In this document: piece by piece, positions 8,801-15,921 of the stretch | Position numbering within the stretch: position 1 is the first letter of the stretch | Layout of the letters: each line of letters opens with the position of its first letter | Position numbers and translations under genes: made by a program | Notes under the pieces: generated by a model | What the model was told of the DNA's origin: nothing | Databases searched by the model: none | The model's input: the letters and a program-made list of their open reading frames with translations, nothing else | NCBI GenBank assembly: GCA_964518835.1 | Contig: CAZFKU010000016.1 | Location: 1 to 26,575, forward strand | Direction of reading: 5' to 3' | Origin: AB-629-J13 sp964518835 | GTDB taxonomy: Bacteria; Fidelibacterota; Marinisomatia; Marinisomatales; AB-629-J13 | DNA length: 26,575 nt

Positions 8801-11445
8801 CCGGAGACTACAGCCTGGGTTTGTCCGTTGTCCAGAGTGATCTCATCCACATCTGAATTTAAACTTAATTGGTAGGGCCAAACATCTGAAGCATCAAACA
8901 CACTGAATGGGACGGATTCACTTTCACCAGTCTCATCCCCAATAAATGCAGTGACTAAAACTCCTTCAAAATCTTCGGTGCCTGATTGATCCTGATATGA
9001 AGTTCCGTTGTCTAAAAAATATGCATATACTTTTCCCTGATCATTAGTTGTGTACACCTCAGCATCAAAAGAACCTACATTCTGGTCTCCTAAAACTTCA
9101 GCATTAAAATAAATGGATTGTCCTGAGATGAAATTCCCCGCCTGGTCCGAAACGGTTGCAACAATCCGTGTGTGGGCATTGTCACCGGCTACATCCTCAC
9201 CCACGATTACAGAATTTCCATTTTCATTCAGGGAAACTGAATAGCTTGTCAACGCCAGAGAATAATTGGTGACGATCGCAACCTGTGCAGTTTTGGTAAT
9301 TGTGGAATCAAATCCCGGGTGGGTAAAACTTCCTATGATGGAAGCCATCCCTACATCTGAGGGTTCACCCAAATCCTGAAAAGTTAAATTGTAATCACCG
9401 TTGGAGTCTGTTGTCACTTGAGAGTTAATGTATCCCCTGTCTGTCGAAAAAGAAAGTGTCACTGTACCCACAGCATTATTCAAACCATTCAATAATCTCC
9501 CCGAAACAATTGCTTCTGTTTGACCATTATCCAAAGTGATCTCATCCACATCTGTATTTAAACTTAATTGATAGGGCCAGATATCAGATTCATAATATAC
9601 ACTGAATTGAGTGGATTGACTTTCTCCGGTCTCATCTCCGATAAATGCTGTGACGGTAACCCCTTCAAAATCTTCGGTACCGGATTGATCCTGATAAGCA
9701 TTTCCATCATCCAAAAAGTATGCTTTGGCTTTTCCCTCACTATTAGTGGTAAAAGTCTCGGTATCAAAGGTGCCTACATCTGTTCCGCTCGTCCCTTCTG
9801 CGGTAAATAAAATGGATTGTCCCTCAACCGCATTTCCTGCTTCGTCGGTAACGGTAGCTACAATTCGGGTTCTGGAATTGTCTCCGGCAACATCTTCTCC
9901 CACCAAAACAGGGTTTCCACTTTCATTCAGTGAAACTGGATAGGATTCCAATGTCATGTTATAATTCGTCACGATTGAAATATGTTCTGTTTCTTGGATA
10001 TAAGAGGAAAATCCGGGATGACTGAAACTTCCGATAATGGTTGCTAAACCTACATCAGCAGGCTCGCCCAGATCCTGAAATATTAAATTGTAATTCCCAG
10101 TGGAATCTGTTGTTACCTGAGATTCAAGGTATCCCCGATCCGCAGTAAAAGATAAAATGACGTTGGGTACCGGCTGGGATAAACCATTGAGTAATCTGCC
10201 ATTGATGGTTGCATTTGTTACGCCATTGTCCAAAGTGATTTCATTTACATCCGTATTTAAACTTAACTGATAGGGCCAAACGGATTCAGTAAATACGCTG
10301 AACTGAACCAAATTATTTTTTCCGGTAAGATCCCCGATAAATGCGGTACAGGTTACACCTTCAAAATCTTCCGTTTCACCTAAATCCTGATACACAGTTC
10401 CGTTATCATCGAAATATGCAAAAACCTGCCCCTGTGAGTTGGTTACATTTGTGTTTGTGGTGATGGTTCCTGCAATATTCCCCTGAGCTTCTGCAGAAAA
10501 TATGATTTGTTCTCCCTGGACGGGATTGCCGGAATTATCTGTAATGGTGGCAATTAACCGAGTCATGGCTTTATCGCCTGAAATATCTTCACCTACAATA
10601 ATCCAATTTCCCAAACTGTCCTGAGAAAGAGGATATTGAGACAGAGTGATATTATAATTGGTACCGATCAGAACCTGAGTTGAATCCGATTGAGTTCCGG
10701 TGAAGGCTCCATGGGAATAATATGCAGTGATTGTTGCTAAGCCCAGCTCATCATTGTGGTTAAATTCAACGGTTCCCCTGCCCAGATTATCCGTAAGGAA
10801 AGTATATTCTTTTTGCTGGGCATCACCAAAAGATCCCACATCGGTAGTCAGATCCACATAAACAGATTGTACCGGATTACTTAATTTATTATAGACATAA
10901 ATTGTTAATGTAGATGATTGGGGTGAAGTAGTTTTAAAAATCTGGTTTATACTTGGTGTGATGGCGATTGAATAAGGCCAGATCATTGTATCCGGATAAA
11001 CATCAACGAGTGTCTGTGCAAATACTTCCTGGTTTTGGGCATACTCTGCTTTCAGGAGGGCTTTGGATTCACCAAATGCTGAAGCATCTCCCGGATCTTT
11101 GAACAGGGCGGTAACCGTTCCATTTTCATCTGTATATCCCGACTGAGGGTCCATTTGCCCATAGGATGAATTTTCTTTTTTTGAAGAAAAAGATATTAAG
11201 GCTTCTTCTATGGCTTTATCATTTTCATCCTTCAGTATGGCAGAAACCCGGGTGGTAACAACATCACCCAAAATATCTTCACCTACATTTTCACCAGAAA
11301 GATCATTTCCTGCTACGGGTTGAGTTGTCATGGTCATGGTGTAATTTGAAGAGGTATCCTCTGTGGGGGTTCTTTCATCACAGCTCAATTGTAAAACTAA
11401 TATAGCAATGAGGAAAATGATCGGTACAATTTTAAAATTTTTCAT
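5851..11445 (-). CDS. Giant Ig-like repeat lipoprotein embedded in the pilus operon (contains assembly gap)
   Basis: A lipoprotein signal ends in the lipobox LQLSC (Cys22), followed by an acidic DERTPTED tail that could act as a surface-export signal as in Bacteroidetes. The body is built from units of about 233 residues beginning WPYxLxLxTD (W156, W390, W623, W856 and, after the gap, W1170). Each unit holds two Ig-like beta domains of the invasin/Big_1 type, with GRLLNGLxxPV, FQDLGEPxDVG and VGEDVAGD as recurring motifs. More divergent Ig-like domains follow (about 1280-1590). The last one is interrupted by an acidic insert (about 1592-1770) with EF-hand-like loops and two DCGxDGLCP motifs. 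The gene lies 3 nt after the secretin gene and overlaps pilB by 4 nt. An adhesin or stalk anchored at the outer membrane, or a pilus accessory protein, is inferred. The 100-N gap is in frame but probably too short, so the true length exceeds the apparent 1,864 residues. Confidence 0.85.
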   Translation of the reverse strand: MKNFKIVPIIFLIAILVLQLSCDERTPTEDTSSNYTMTMTTQPVAGNDLSGENVGEDILGDVVTTRVSAILKDENDKAIEEALISFSSKKENSSYGQMDPQSGYTDENGTVTALFKDPGDASAFGESKALLKAEYAQNQEVFAQTLVDVYPDTMIWPYSIAITPSINQIFKTTSPQSSTLTIYVYNKLSNPVQSVYVDLTTDVGSFGDAQQKEYTFLTDNLGRGTVEFNHNDELGLATITAYYSHGAFTGTQSDSTQVLIGTNYNITLSQYPLSQDSLGNWIIVGEDISGDKAMTRLIATITDNSGNPVQGEQIIFSAEAQGNIAGTITTNTNVTNSQGQVFAYFDDNGTVYQDLGETEDFEGVTCTAFIGDLTGKNNLVQFSVFTESVWPYQLSLNTDVNEITLDNGVTNATINGRLLNGLSQPVPNVILSFTADRGYLESQVTTDSTGNYNLIFQDLGEPADVGLATIIGSFSHPGFSSYIQETEHISIVTNYNMTLESYPVSLNESGNPVLVGEDVAGDNSRTRIVATVTDEAGNAVEGQSILFTAEGTSGTDVGTFDTETFTTNSEGKAKAYFLDDGNAYQDQSGTEDFEGVTVTAFIGDETGESQSTQFSVYYESDIWPYQLSLNTDVDEITLDNGQTEAIVSGRLLNGLNNAVGTVTLSFSTDRGYINSQVTTDSNGDYNLTFQDLGEPSDVGMASIIGSFTHPGFDSTITKTAQVAIVTNYSLALTSYSVSLNENGNSVIVGEDVAGDNAHTRIVATVSDQAGNFISGQSIYFNAEVLGDQNVGSFDAEVYTTNDQGKVYAYFLDNGTSYQDQSGTEDFEGVLVTAFIGDETGESESVPFSVFDASDVWPYQLSLNSDVDEITLDNGQTQAVVSGRLLNGLNTVVNNVTLSFSADRGYINSQVTTDSNGDYSLNFQDLGEPSDVGLAXXXXXXXXXXXXXXXXXXXXXXXXXXXXXXXXXXNNLNFPVQDVTLYFSSDKGFILPEIVTDSTGNVSTDFRDQGNQADVGMASIQCRYVHPGLEPEIADSVQVFITTHYSITLEQLPVAIDENGNNFIVGEDVAGEQANTLLIATVTDTGGIAVPGVSLNFNVTDENGASIGSVEFLNQSSDGNGQVQALFTDDGMAHVDIPGSPSFEGVTVKVIYGGEEYESVQFNVYDSNDVWPYSLFLTTDTDIIHLDAGITQATVVARLLNGLSNPVKQAQLTYDASLGFIPSFGETDTTGVDTVYFQDLGNPEEVGISNISANYSHPGFTEPVSSNTLNISIEDTTFETCAYVTIPPSIVGEIMVSGGGGIESTIITAEVYDDDGILIDTPTEVRYVLGPNIPAGAHLENAASTDTVSAYTNNGVATVSLNSGTAPGPVRITAIVECDSVEFSAVAVPVIIVTGPPYYIEAEWDPSSTEAIGGGLYRVQCAALVYDRHYNPVEDSTYVYWSIEQVLPCETPDVSVTGTSLSYNTNFQNNQYHGVAYTDLSYSTNGIGDEVKVVAYTWGDDLNGDGVFGDSVGTYINDGEGGVVGLPYINGGDASVTITTSTTAHDFTLPLPSDSVLVTVSVGVYDYYGNEVINVPVAFSGIGVTDWFEMGFEAFDDIGINGYGVDDGCFTWRDFGADGQSETSDCGEGNYNHDSFDEDGNIRHWPHYDNELSEPFYDCGIDGLCPDDSNYPGPDDGENDGVYTSGEYYNDANLNGEYDEGELFLDYGEDGDDETGDYGEGDGICQPGEQYYDTDGNGTWDPDEPLDDCGFDGLCPEDAGYPGPDAGEGDGQWYGYHMEGCGFPDVRVRTDESGVARIVANLPKELCTFAGLSEIGDFTFCTYNQFTATINATLAIPVITPADPVNIELSRTPFEADDDAGNCFE
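6136..6672 (-). repeat. Acidic EF-hand-like/DCGxDGLCP repeat insert
   Basis: Residues about 1592-1770 of the Ig-repeat lipoprotein are very rich in Asp, Glu and Gly. Two 12-residue loops fit the EF-hand calcium pattern DxDxNGxxDxxE: DANLNGEYDEGE (1690-1701) and DTDGNGTWDPDE (1732-1743). Two near-identical copies of CGxDGLCP (1658-1665 and 1748-1755) flank them, which suggests duplication of a segment of about 90 residues. The insert lies between strands of an Ig-like domain (VPVAFSG before, VRTDESGVARI after). Calcium binding is inferred from the motifs. Confidence 0.7.
7938..10980 (-). repeat. Tandem double-Ig repeat array (period about 699 nt)
   Basis: The WPYxLxL landmark recurs at codons starting at 10980, 10278, 9579, 8880 and, after the gap, 7938. 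The spacing is 702, 699 and 699 nt before the gap. Units at 9579 and 8880 are close to identical over long stretches (for example SQVTTDSNGDY and FQDLGEPSDVG), pointing to recent duplication. The outermost units are more diverged, as expected when an array grows from the middle. Confidence 0.85.
8542..8641. other. Assembly gap, 100 N, inside the Ig repeat array
   Basis: A run of exactly 100 N, the usual placeholder for unknown length. The unit upstream breaks off at the FQDLGEPSDVGLAT position and the sequence resumes at the N(G/N)LNxPV position of a later unit. The repeat register therefore predicts about 550 nt, or 550 plus multiples of about 699, not 100. Confidence 0.9.
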
Positions 11446-11448
11446 GAT

Positions 11449-12873
11449 TTACTCCTTAGATTTTTCCTCTTCGTTATGATCTTCATCCCCTTCTATGAAT
11501 ATTGAATTTTCAATTTCGATCATCTCTTCACCTTTTGGGATTCCGCTTATATTATCCACAACAACAGATGGGGTTATTTGAATAATCAGGTCAGTTTTTC
11601 TGTCCACAATATCTGTACTGGTAAACAGTTTTTTCCCGATCCAAGGGATTCTATGAAGAAGAGGAAGTTTATATACGGTATTTTTTTTGTCCTTACTGAT
11701 TAACCCTCCCAGAATGATGGTTTCACCGTCTCTCACACGAATTGTTGTGGATGAGGATCTGCTTTTCACCCGGGGGATATTCCTACTGGGTCCGATAAAT
11801 TCAAAAATAGAAGCTACTTCCGGTTCCACACGGACAGTAATATCTCCATCTGTATTCACAGTTGGAAGAACCGTGAGTTTAATTCCCACTTCTTCCCGCT
11901 GAACCTGTACCTGACCTCCCACACCGCCTGAACTGAGAATATAGGGGACAATATCAACCATTTTAATGGTGGCTTCCCTGCCGTTTAAAGTGACCAATTT
12001 TGAATCGGCTAAAATGTCGGCTTTATTATCTTTCAAAAGCATATCCAGGGTAATATCCAATGCGGTCATCTGACGACTGAATCGAGGGCCGCCATCACTT
12101 GCACCGAGACGTTCAAAATACATCTGGGTCGGTTTCTGATCTGCAGGTAAAGGAGAAAACTGTTCAGAAACAGTTCCGTCTCCCGCTTCAGTTTGGGTAA
12201 TTCCCGGAACAAGACTCCCCGCCCCAGCAAAAGGAGGGGAAGCGTTCTCTGCAAGGATCGTTGTATACTTGGCTAATTTTGACCAGTCAATTCCCAGTTT
12301 TTCATCCTGATCGAGGGATACTTCAATGAGCCGCGTTTCTAAAAGTATCTGAATTGCAGGAACGTCAATTTTTTTGACAACTTCTTCTATCTCTGCAATT
12401 TTCTTCGGTGATGCATTCACCAACAGTTTATTCCCGGACACATCAACCTGGATCTGCTTCGTCAAATCCTGCAAAAGTGTTTTTACTTCTAATGCATCTG
12501 AATATTTTAAGTCAATCACATGGGATGTGATCCCCACCTCTTTTTCCAGTTTTTTAGGTTCTGCTATTAAAAATGAGTTCCCCACAATTTCATAACTCAG
12601 TCCAACAGACCGAACCACAAGGTTTATCGCCTGTTCAATGGGAACATCATCCAGATGAATGGAAATTTTATCCTGCCGGTTTACATTGGGATCCGTAACG
12701 ATATTGTAGCCGCTTTCCTTAGCCAGGATTGAAAGGATTCCGGGTAAATATGCATCTTCTGCATGAACGGAAACTAGAGTGGGTTTTTTATACTCCTGAG
12801 CAGAAATTGTTTTTGCTGCCTGTGCGAACGCCAAGCTAAATATAATTAAACAGCCGATTGCAATTTTTTTCAT
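11449..12873 (-). CDS. pilQ: Outer-membrane secretin (PilQ/GspD family)
   Basis: Secretins form the outer-membrane pore through which the pilus leaves. The 474-residue protein has a signal peptide (about 1-19, FSLAFAQA-A), then an N0/STN-type domain (about 33-105, with SVHAEDAYLPGILSILAKES) and one N1/secretin_N domain (about 115-175, DVSGNKLLVNASPKKIAEI). The secretin core follows to about residue 440, with the family signature RVKSRSSSTTIRVRDGETI (368-386) and the LGGLI strand. An insert at about 205-262 is specific to this protein. The acidic tail (450-474) is probably disordered. There is no AMIN domain, so it is a short secretin compared with proteobacterial PilQ. It overlaps the upstream pilP-like gene by 4 nt and lies 3 nt before the Ig lipoprotein gene. 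I saw no pilotin gene in the window. Confidence 0.93.
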   Translation of the reverse strand: MKKIAIGCLIIFSLAFAQAAKTISAQEYKKPTLVSVHAEDAYLPGILSILAKESGYNIVTDPNVNRQDKISIHLDDVPIEQAINLVVRSVGLSYEIVGNSFLIAEPKKLEKEVGITSHVIDLKYSDALEVKTLLQDLTKQIQVDVSGNKLLVNASPKKIAEIEEVVKKIDVPAIQILLETRLIEVSLDQDEKLGIDWSKLAKYTTILAENASPPFAGAGSLVPGITQTEAGDGTVSEQFSPLPADQKPTQMYFERLGASDGGPRFSRQMTALDITLDMLLKDNKADILADSKLVTLNGREATIKMVDIVPYILSSGGVGGQVQVQREEVGIKLTVLPTVNTDGDITVRVEPEVASIFEFIGPSRNIPRVKSRSSSTTIRVRDGETIILGGLISKDKKNTVYKLPLLHRIPWIGKKLFTSTDIVDRKTDLIIQITPSVVVDNISGIPKGEEMIEIENSIFIEGDEDHNEEEKSKE

Positions 12874-13391
12874 TTGTCACCTAATTTCATTTGTTGGTCA
12901 TCAAGGGAAGTTGTTTCAACTTCATAAAATTTTTCCTTTCCCTGTTTCTCAACTGTTATTCCAAATTTTCCGATATTTATTACCCGTCCCCCGGCAATGG
13001 AATCCCCTTCCACTACATTAAAATTCTCCCCCTTAAAATATATTCCCGCATACTTTATTTTTCCGTTAATGACGTGGGTTACTTTTACTTTTGACGTTCG
13101 TTTTCCACTAATTCTATTTCCACTGGCATCGGTTAGATAGACAACATTTGTAAGTCTCATGGGTTCTTTTTCAAGTGAAAACTCATAATCCAATCGATAT
13201 TTCAGTCTATCCTCAAGAAACCCTATTACATTCTCCAATTCCTGATCCGTACCGATTTTTATATTTTGGGCACGTACCACTGCATTTTGCCATTTTTCCC
13301 GAACAGGAAATAATTTAAAGCTGGCGAATAAAACCGATAGCAATGCCAGAATAGTAACTAGGACCCAAACGGTATTTGAACGGTCATTCAT
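12870..13391 (-). CDS. PilP/GspC-like alignment-complex protein
   Basis: This 173-residue protein sits exactly where pilP lies in pilMNOPQ operons, overlapping pilO and the secretin gene by 4 nt on each side. It has one N-terminal membrane helix (about 7-28) and then a periplasmic region. The C-terminal part (about 105-165, GDSIAGGRVINIGKFGITVE) resembles the beta domain of PilP/GspC that contacts secretin N0 domains. PilP is normally a lipoprotein; here there is no cysteine near the N-terminus, so the topology is GspC-like. The residues at 40-100 are not recognisable to me. The role as the bridge between PilN/O and the secretin is inferred mainly from position and layout. Confidence 0.7.
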   Translation of the reverse strand: MNDRSNTVWVLVTILALLSVLFASFKLFPVREKWQNAVVRAQNIKIGTDQELENVIGFLEDRLKYRLDYEFSLEKEPMRLTNVVYLTDASGNRISGKRTSKVKVTHVINGKIKYAGIYFKGENFNVVEGDSIAGGRVINIGKFGITVEKQGKEKFYEVETTSLDDQQMKLGDK

Positions 13392-13957
13392 GATATAATT
13401 TTTACCTGTGATTTAATGAGTGTCAGAGTGGAAATATGCAAATCAATTTCCTGCTGCATCAACTCATTCTCTTCTATACGGTTTTTTATGCGTTCAACAC
13501 CATTTTTTACGGATAATTCATTTATGGCAATGAGGCGTGGAGATTTTTCCATTTCCGCCAGGAATTTCCCCAAGTTTTCATAACTGCATTTTATGGTCAT
13601 TTCATAAGGAGAACTGTAATAATTCCCCACTTTCTCCCGAGGTCTTGGTTTAATTTTTTTCACGATAATATCATTTTGTTTCATCATGTCCGTCAGTGAT
13701 TTTAAAAATGGAAGGGAGGAGTCCTCTGCTAAAGAATCTGCAACAGACAGCGCCAGATTTTCTGAGAATAATGTGTACACTTGATCCAGTTTTTCCGCTA
13801 ATATTTTAGCGCTGATATATTGTTCATTTAATTCGGTTTGTTTTAGCTCCAATTGTTTCAGAGACAACGGTTTATCCCCAATAATAAATTTAAGACTGAG
13901 CCAAAAAGTAAGCGTCAGGAATAGAGTCATACCAAACAGGAGTGAATTACGATTCAT
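13388..13957 (-). CDS. pilO: Type IV pilus alignment-complex protein PilO
   Basis: PilO pairs with PilN in the inner-membrane alignment complex. The 189-residue protein has a single N-terminal membrane helix (about 8-26), a coiled-coil stretch rich in Leu, Glu and Gln (about 33-65, LKQLELKQTELNEQYISAKI) and a C-terminal ferredoxin-like region (about 85-185). The latter contains the typical YEMTIKCSYENLGKFLAEME segment found in PilO proteins. It overlaps pilN by 11 nt and the pilP-like gene by 4 nt. Sequence identity in this family is always low, so layout and gene order carry much of the call. Confidence 0.88.
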   Translation of the reverse strand: MNRNSLLFGMTLFLTLTFWLSLKFIIGDKPLSLKQLELKQTELNEQYISAKILAEKLDQVYTLFSENLALSVADSLAEDSSLPFLKSLTDMMKQNDIIVKKIKPRPREKVGNYYSSPYEMTIKCSYENLGKFLAEMEKSPRLIAINELSVKNGVERIKNRIEENELMQQEIDLHISTLTLIKSQVKIIS

Positions 13958-14663
13958 TTTCCGGAACCTCCATTGGTTCTTTTTGATGGTTTTTCACTTT
14001 TTTTTTATCAGACGAAAGAGATGGTTCTACAGATGAATCGCCATTAACTTTTGCAGCAAATTTCGCATTTCTAATCTGTTTTGAAATGGGTGGAATAGCC
14101 GCCAAGGGTGCTTCCAATTCAAATGCTACTATATCCTGCCCTCTCACATTTATTAAGGCATGGTGCATCAGTCGCAAACGGGTAAAGTGACTTGAGAATT
14201 CGTCATTTGATTTCAATACATTAATAAAGCGTTCCACCTGATCGAAATCTTTCTCACCACGGTAAGTGGTGGCAATTCCTTTGATGAACAGTTTGTTTTT
14301 TTTATATTTCAATTCGGTCAATGACATGTCCTCGGGTGTCATTTCCCCCAGTTTTTCAAGGTTTTCTGACCAGAGAAACCGATTGTTTTCCAAATTTGCC
14401 AACGTCATTATATCCTTTTTTGAAAGATTTTTTCCCTTTTCACGTAACAGGCTAATTTCCTTTTTTATCTGAGTAATTTCCAAATTTTTCTGGTTGATAA
14501 GACTACTGTAATTCAACCCGATATACCAGGCTAATCCATTCGCTCCTACCAGTAAACTCACAAATAATCCGAACAGGAACCACCGAATCCGCTCCTTATT
14601 TCTTACCGCTAATGTTTCAGAAGTATCACTTTTATTCAGGTTGATGAGAATCAGTTTCTTCAT
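13947..14663 (-). CDS. pilN: Type IV pilus alignment-complex protein PilN
   Basis: PilN binds PilM through its cytoplasmic N-terminus and PilO in the periplasm. The 238-residue protein begins MKKLILINLNKS, which matches the short INL-type PilM-binding motif of PilN. A membrane helix (about 28-48), a coiled coil (about 55-90, NLEITQIKKEISLLREKGKN) and a small alpha/beta domain (about 95-190) follow. The domain includes the MSLTELKYKKNKLFIKGIA segment typical of PilN. A charged Lys/Glu-rich tail (about 200-238) is longer than usual. It overlaps pilM by 4 nt and pilO by 11 nt. Confidence 0.88.
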   Translation of the reverse strand: MKKLILINLNKSDTSETLAVRNKERIRWFLFGLFVSLLVGANGLAWYIGLNYSSLINQKNLEITQIKKEISLLREKGKNLSKKDIMTLANLENNRFLWSENLEKLGEMTPEDMSLTELKYKKNKLFIKGIATTYRGEKDFDQVERFINVLKSNDEFSSHFTRLRLMHHALINVRGQDIVAFELEAPLAAIPPISKQIRNAKFAAKVNGDSSVEPSLSSDKKKVKNHQKEPMEVPENES

Positions 14664-15709
14664 GATTCTTTACACCCCCGAATTGCCAGACCTGATGCGA
14701 TGGTATATTGAGACGGATTTCCTTCTATCAAGTCATCCTTCATTTCCATTCCGGAAAAAGGGTTGAAAACTTCTGTGTCCATTTGCAAACGATCCTGTAT
14801 TAATTCACTCAATCCTGAAATAGAACTTCCTCCTCCCGAAAGATAAATTCCTGTAAAATGACTTTGATTGGAAGATTTGGCATAAAATCGTAATGTACGC
14901 CGGACATCTTCTATAAAATTTTCTAAAGAAGACCGATCGGTGACAGCAATAATACTTTTTTCCTCCTCAGTCTTTTTAAATGCTTCCACTCCTGAGTTTA
15001 GTAATTCAGTTTGGGCAGTGAGATAATCAATTGATTTTCGTGTGGAAATATCTTTCACCATCTCATGTATCCCAATGGGAAGATCCCTGGTAAAAAACAT
15101 ATCCTGGTTTCCCCAAACAATTAATGATGAGGTGACTGCTCCTATATCCAATAACACAACCACACCTTCCTCAGGTAAATTATGAGTTGCCAGAAACGCA
15201 TTCATGACAGCTACCGGATCCACATCAACAATACCCGGTTTCATTCCTGAATCTTTTACCATATCCAAATGATTGGATAATACCCGTTTTGTGCATGCAA
15301 TTAAAGCAACATCAATTTTATCCACTTCGCTTCTATTGGGTCCTAAAATTTGGTAATCTATCACAGCATCTGTACCGTCCATGGGAATATGCTTTCTTGC
15401 TTCAAAGCTCATAGATGATTCCAACTCACTTGTCGCCATTTCCATTGTTGTGATCTGTTTCACAGATGAATTGGTTCCGCTGATACCGGTAATGAGATTT
15501 TTTACCCGCTTCGGTTTGATTCCATTTTGGCGGAGTAACTCTTTTATGGCAATCACCCTCATGGGTGAATCAATTTTTTCAGGATCAAAAGGTCGGCTTT
15601 GTTCCGGAATAAGCCTCTGGGCAGTTTTCATAACCTTAAACCCTGATTTAATTTTTTCCAACGCTACCAGTTTCACTACCTGTCTGCCTATGTCAAGTCC
15701 TAAGTACAA
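14660..15709 (-). CDS. pilM: Type IV pilus actin-like protein PilM
   Basis: PilM is a cytoplasmic actin-fold ATP-binding protein that docks on the PilN tail. The 349-residue protein has the actin-like phosphate-1 motif GLDIGRQVVKLVAL near the start, phosphate-2-like LLDIGAVTSSLIVW (about 186-199) and the adenosine motif YLSGGGSSISGL (about 293-304). The start is a TTG (15707-15709) giving MYLGLDIG. AGGAT lies about 12 nt upstream and an in-frame stop occurs at 15728-15730, so no earlier ATG is available. It opens a tightly overlapped pilMNOPQ block. Upstream lie a short tandem repeat and an assembly gap, so a promoter of its own cannot be ruled out. Confidence 0.92.
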   Translation of the reverse strand: MYLGLDIGRQVVKLVALEKIKSGFKVMKTAQRLIPEQSRPFDPEKIDSPMRVIAIKELLRQNGIKPKRVKNLITGISGTNSSVKQITTMEMATSELESSMSFEARKHIPMDGTDAVIDYQILGPNRSEVDKIDVALIACTKRVLSNHLDMVKDSGMKPGIVDVDPVAVMNAFLATHNLPEEGVVVLLDIGAVTSSLIVWGNQDMFFTRDLPIGIHEMVKDISTRKSIDYLTAQTELLNSGVEAFKKTEEEKSIIAVTDRSSLENFIEDVRRTLRFYAKSSNQSHFTGIYLSGGGSSISGLSELIQDRLQMDTEVFNPFSGMEMKDDLIEGNPSQYTIASGLAIRGCKES

Positions 15710-15756
15710 AATATTTTGTTTATCCTGTTATTAAATTAAAAAATGTAATAGTTACT

Positions 15757-15821
15757 ATCCTGAACAGGAGAGCGAAACGACATGTTATCCTCTCTTTTAT
15801 CCTGATCAGCGGAGTGAAACG
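15757..15821. repeat. Short tandem repeat between pilX and pilM, running into the gap
   Basis: Two copies of a 23-nt element (15757-15779 and 15799-15821), each starting ATCCTGA and ending GAAACG, match at 19 of 23 positions and are spaced 42 nt apart. The second copy ends exactly at the N run, so more copies may lie in the gap. The core looks like a dispersed intergenic repeat, which would explain why the assembly broke here. The strand and the full unit cannot be settled. Confidence 0.6.
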
Positions 15822-15921
15822 NNNNNNNNNNNNNNNNNNNNNNNNNNNNNNNNNNNNNNNNNNNNNNNNNNNNNNNNNNNNNNNNNNNNNNNNNNNNNNN
15901 NNNNNNNNNNNNNNNNNNNNN
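15822..15921. other. Assembly gap, 100 N, at the end of the PilX-like gene
   Basis: A run of exactly 100 N of unknown true length. It hides the last codons and the stop of the PilX-like gene and part of the intergenic region before pilM. The open frame that continues across it to 15720 reads as basic, hydrophobic filler within the repeat DNA and is not likely to be real protein. Confidence 0.9.

Noticed and set aside
7900..10980. The 699-nt periodicity as a CRISPR-like or transposon array.
   Set aside because: The units are long, coding and in one frame, and they encode repeated protein domains; there are no short identical repeats with unique spacers and no transposase.
15720..15821. Continuation of the PilX-like reading frame beyond the second N run.
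   Set aside because: The translated tail is basic, hydrophobic filler lying in short tandem repeat DNA. The N run has an arbitrary length, so the frame match is meaningless. The real stop is most likely inside the gap.
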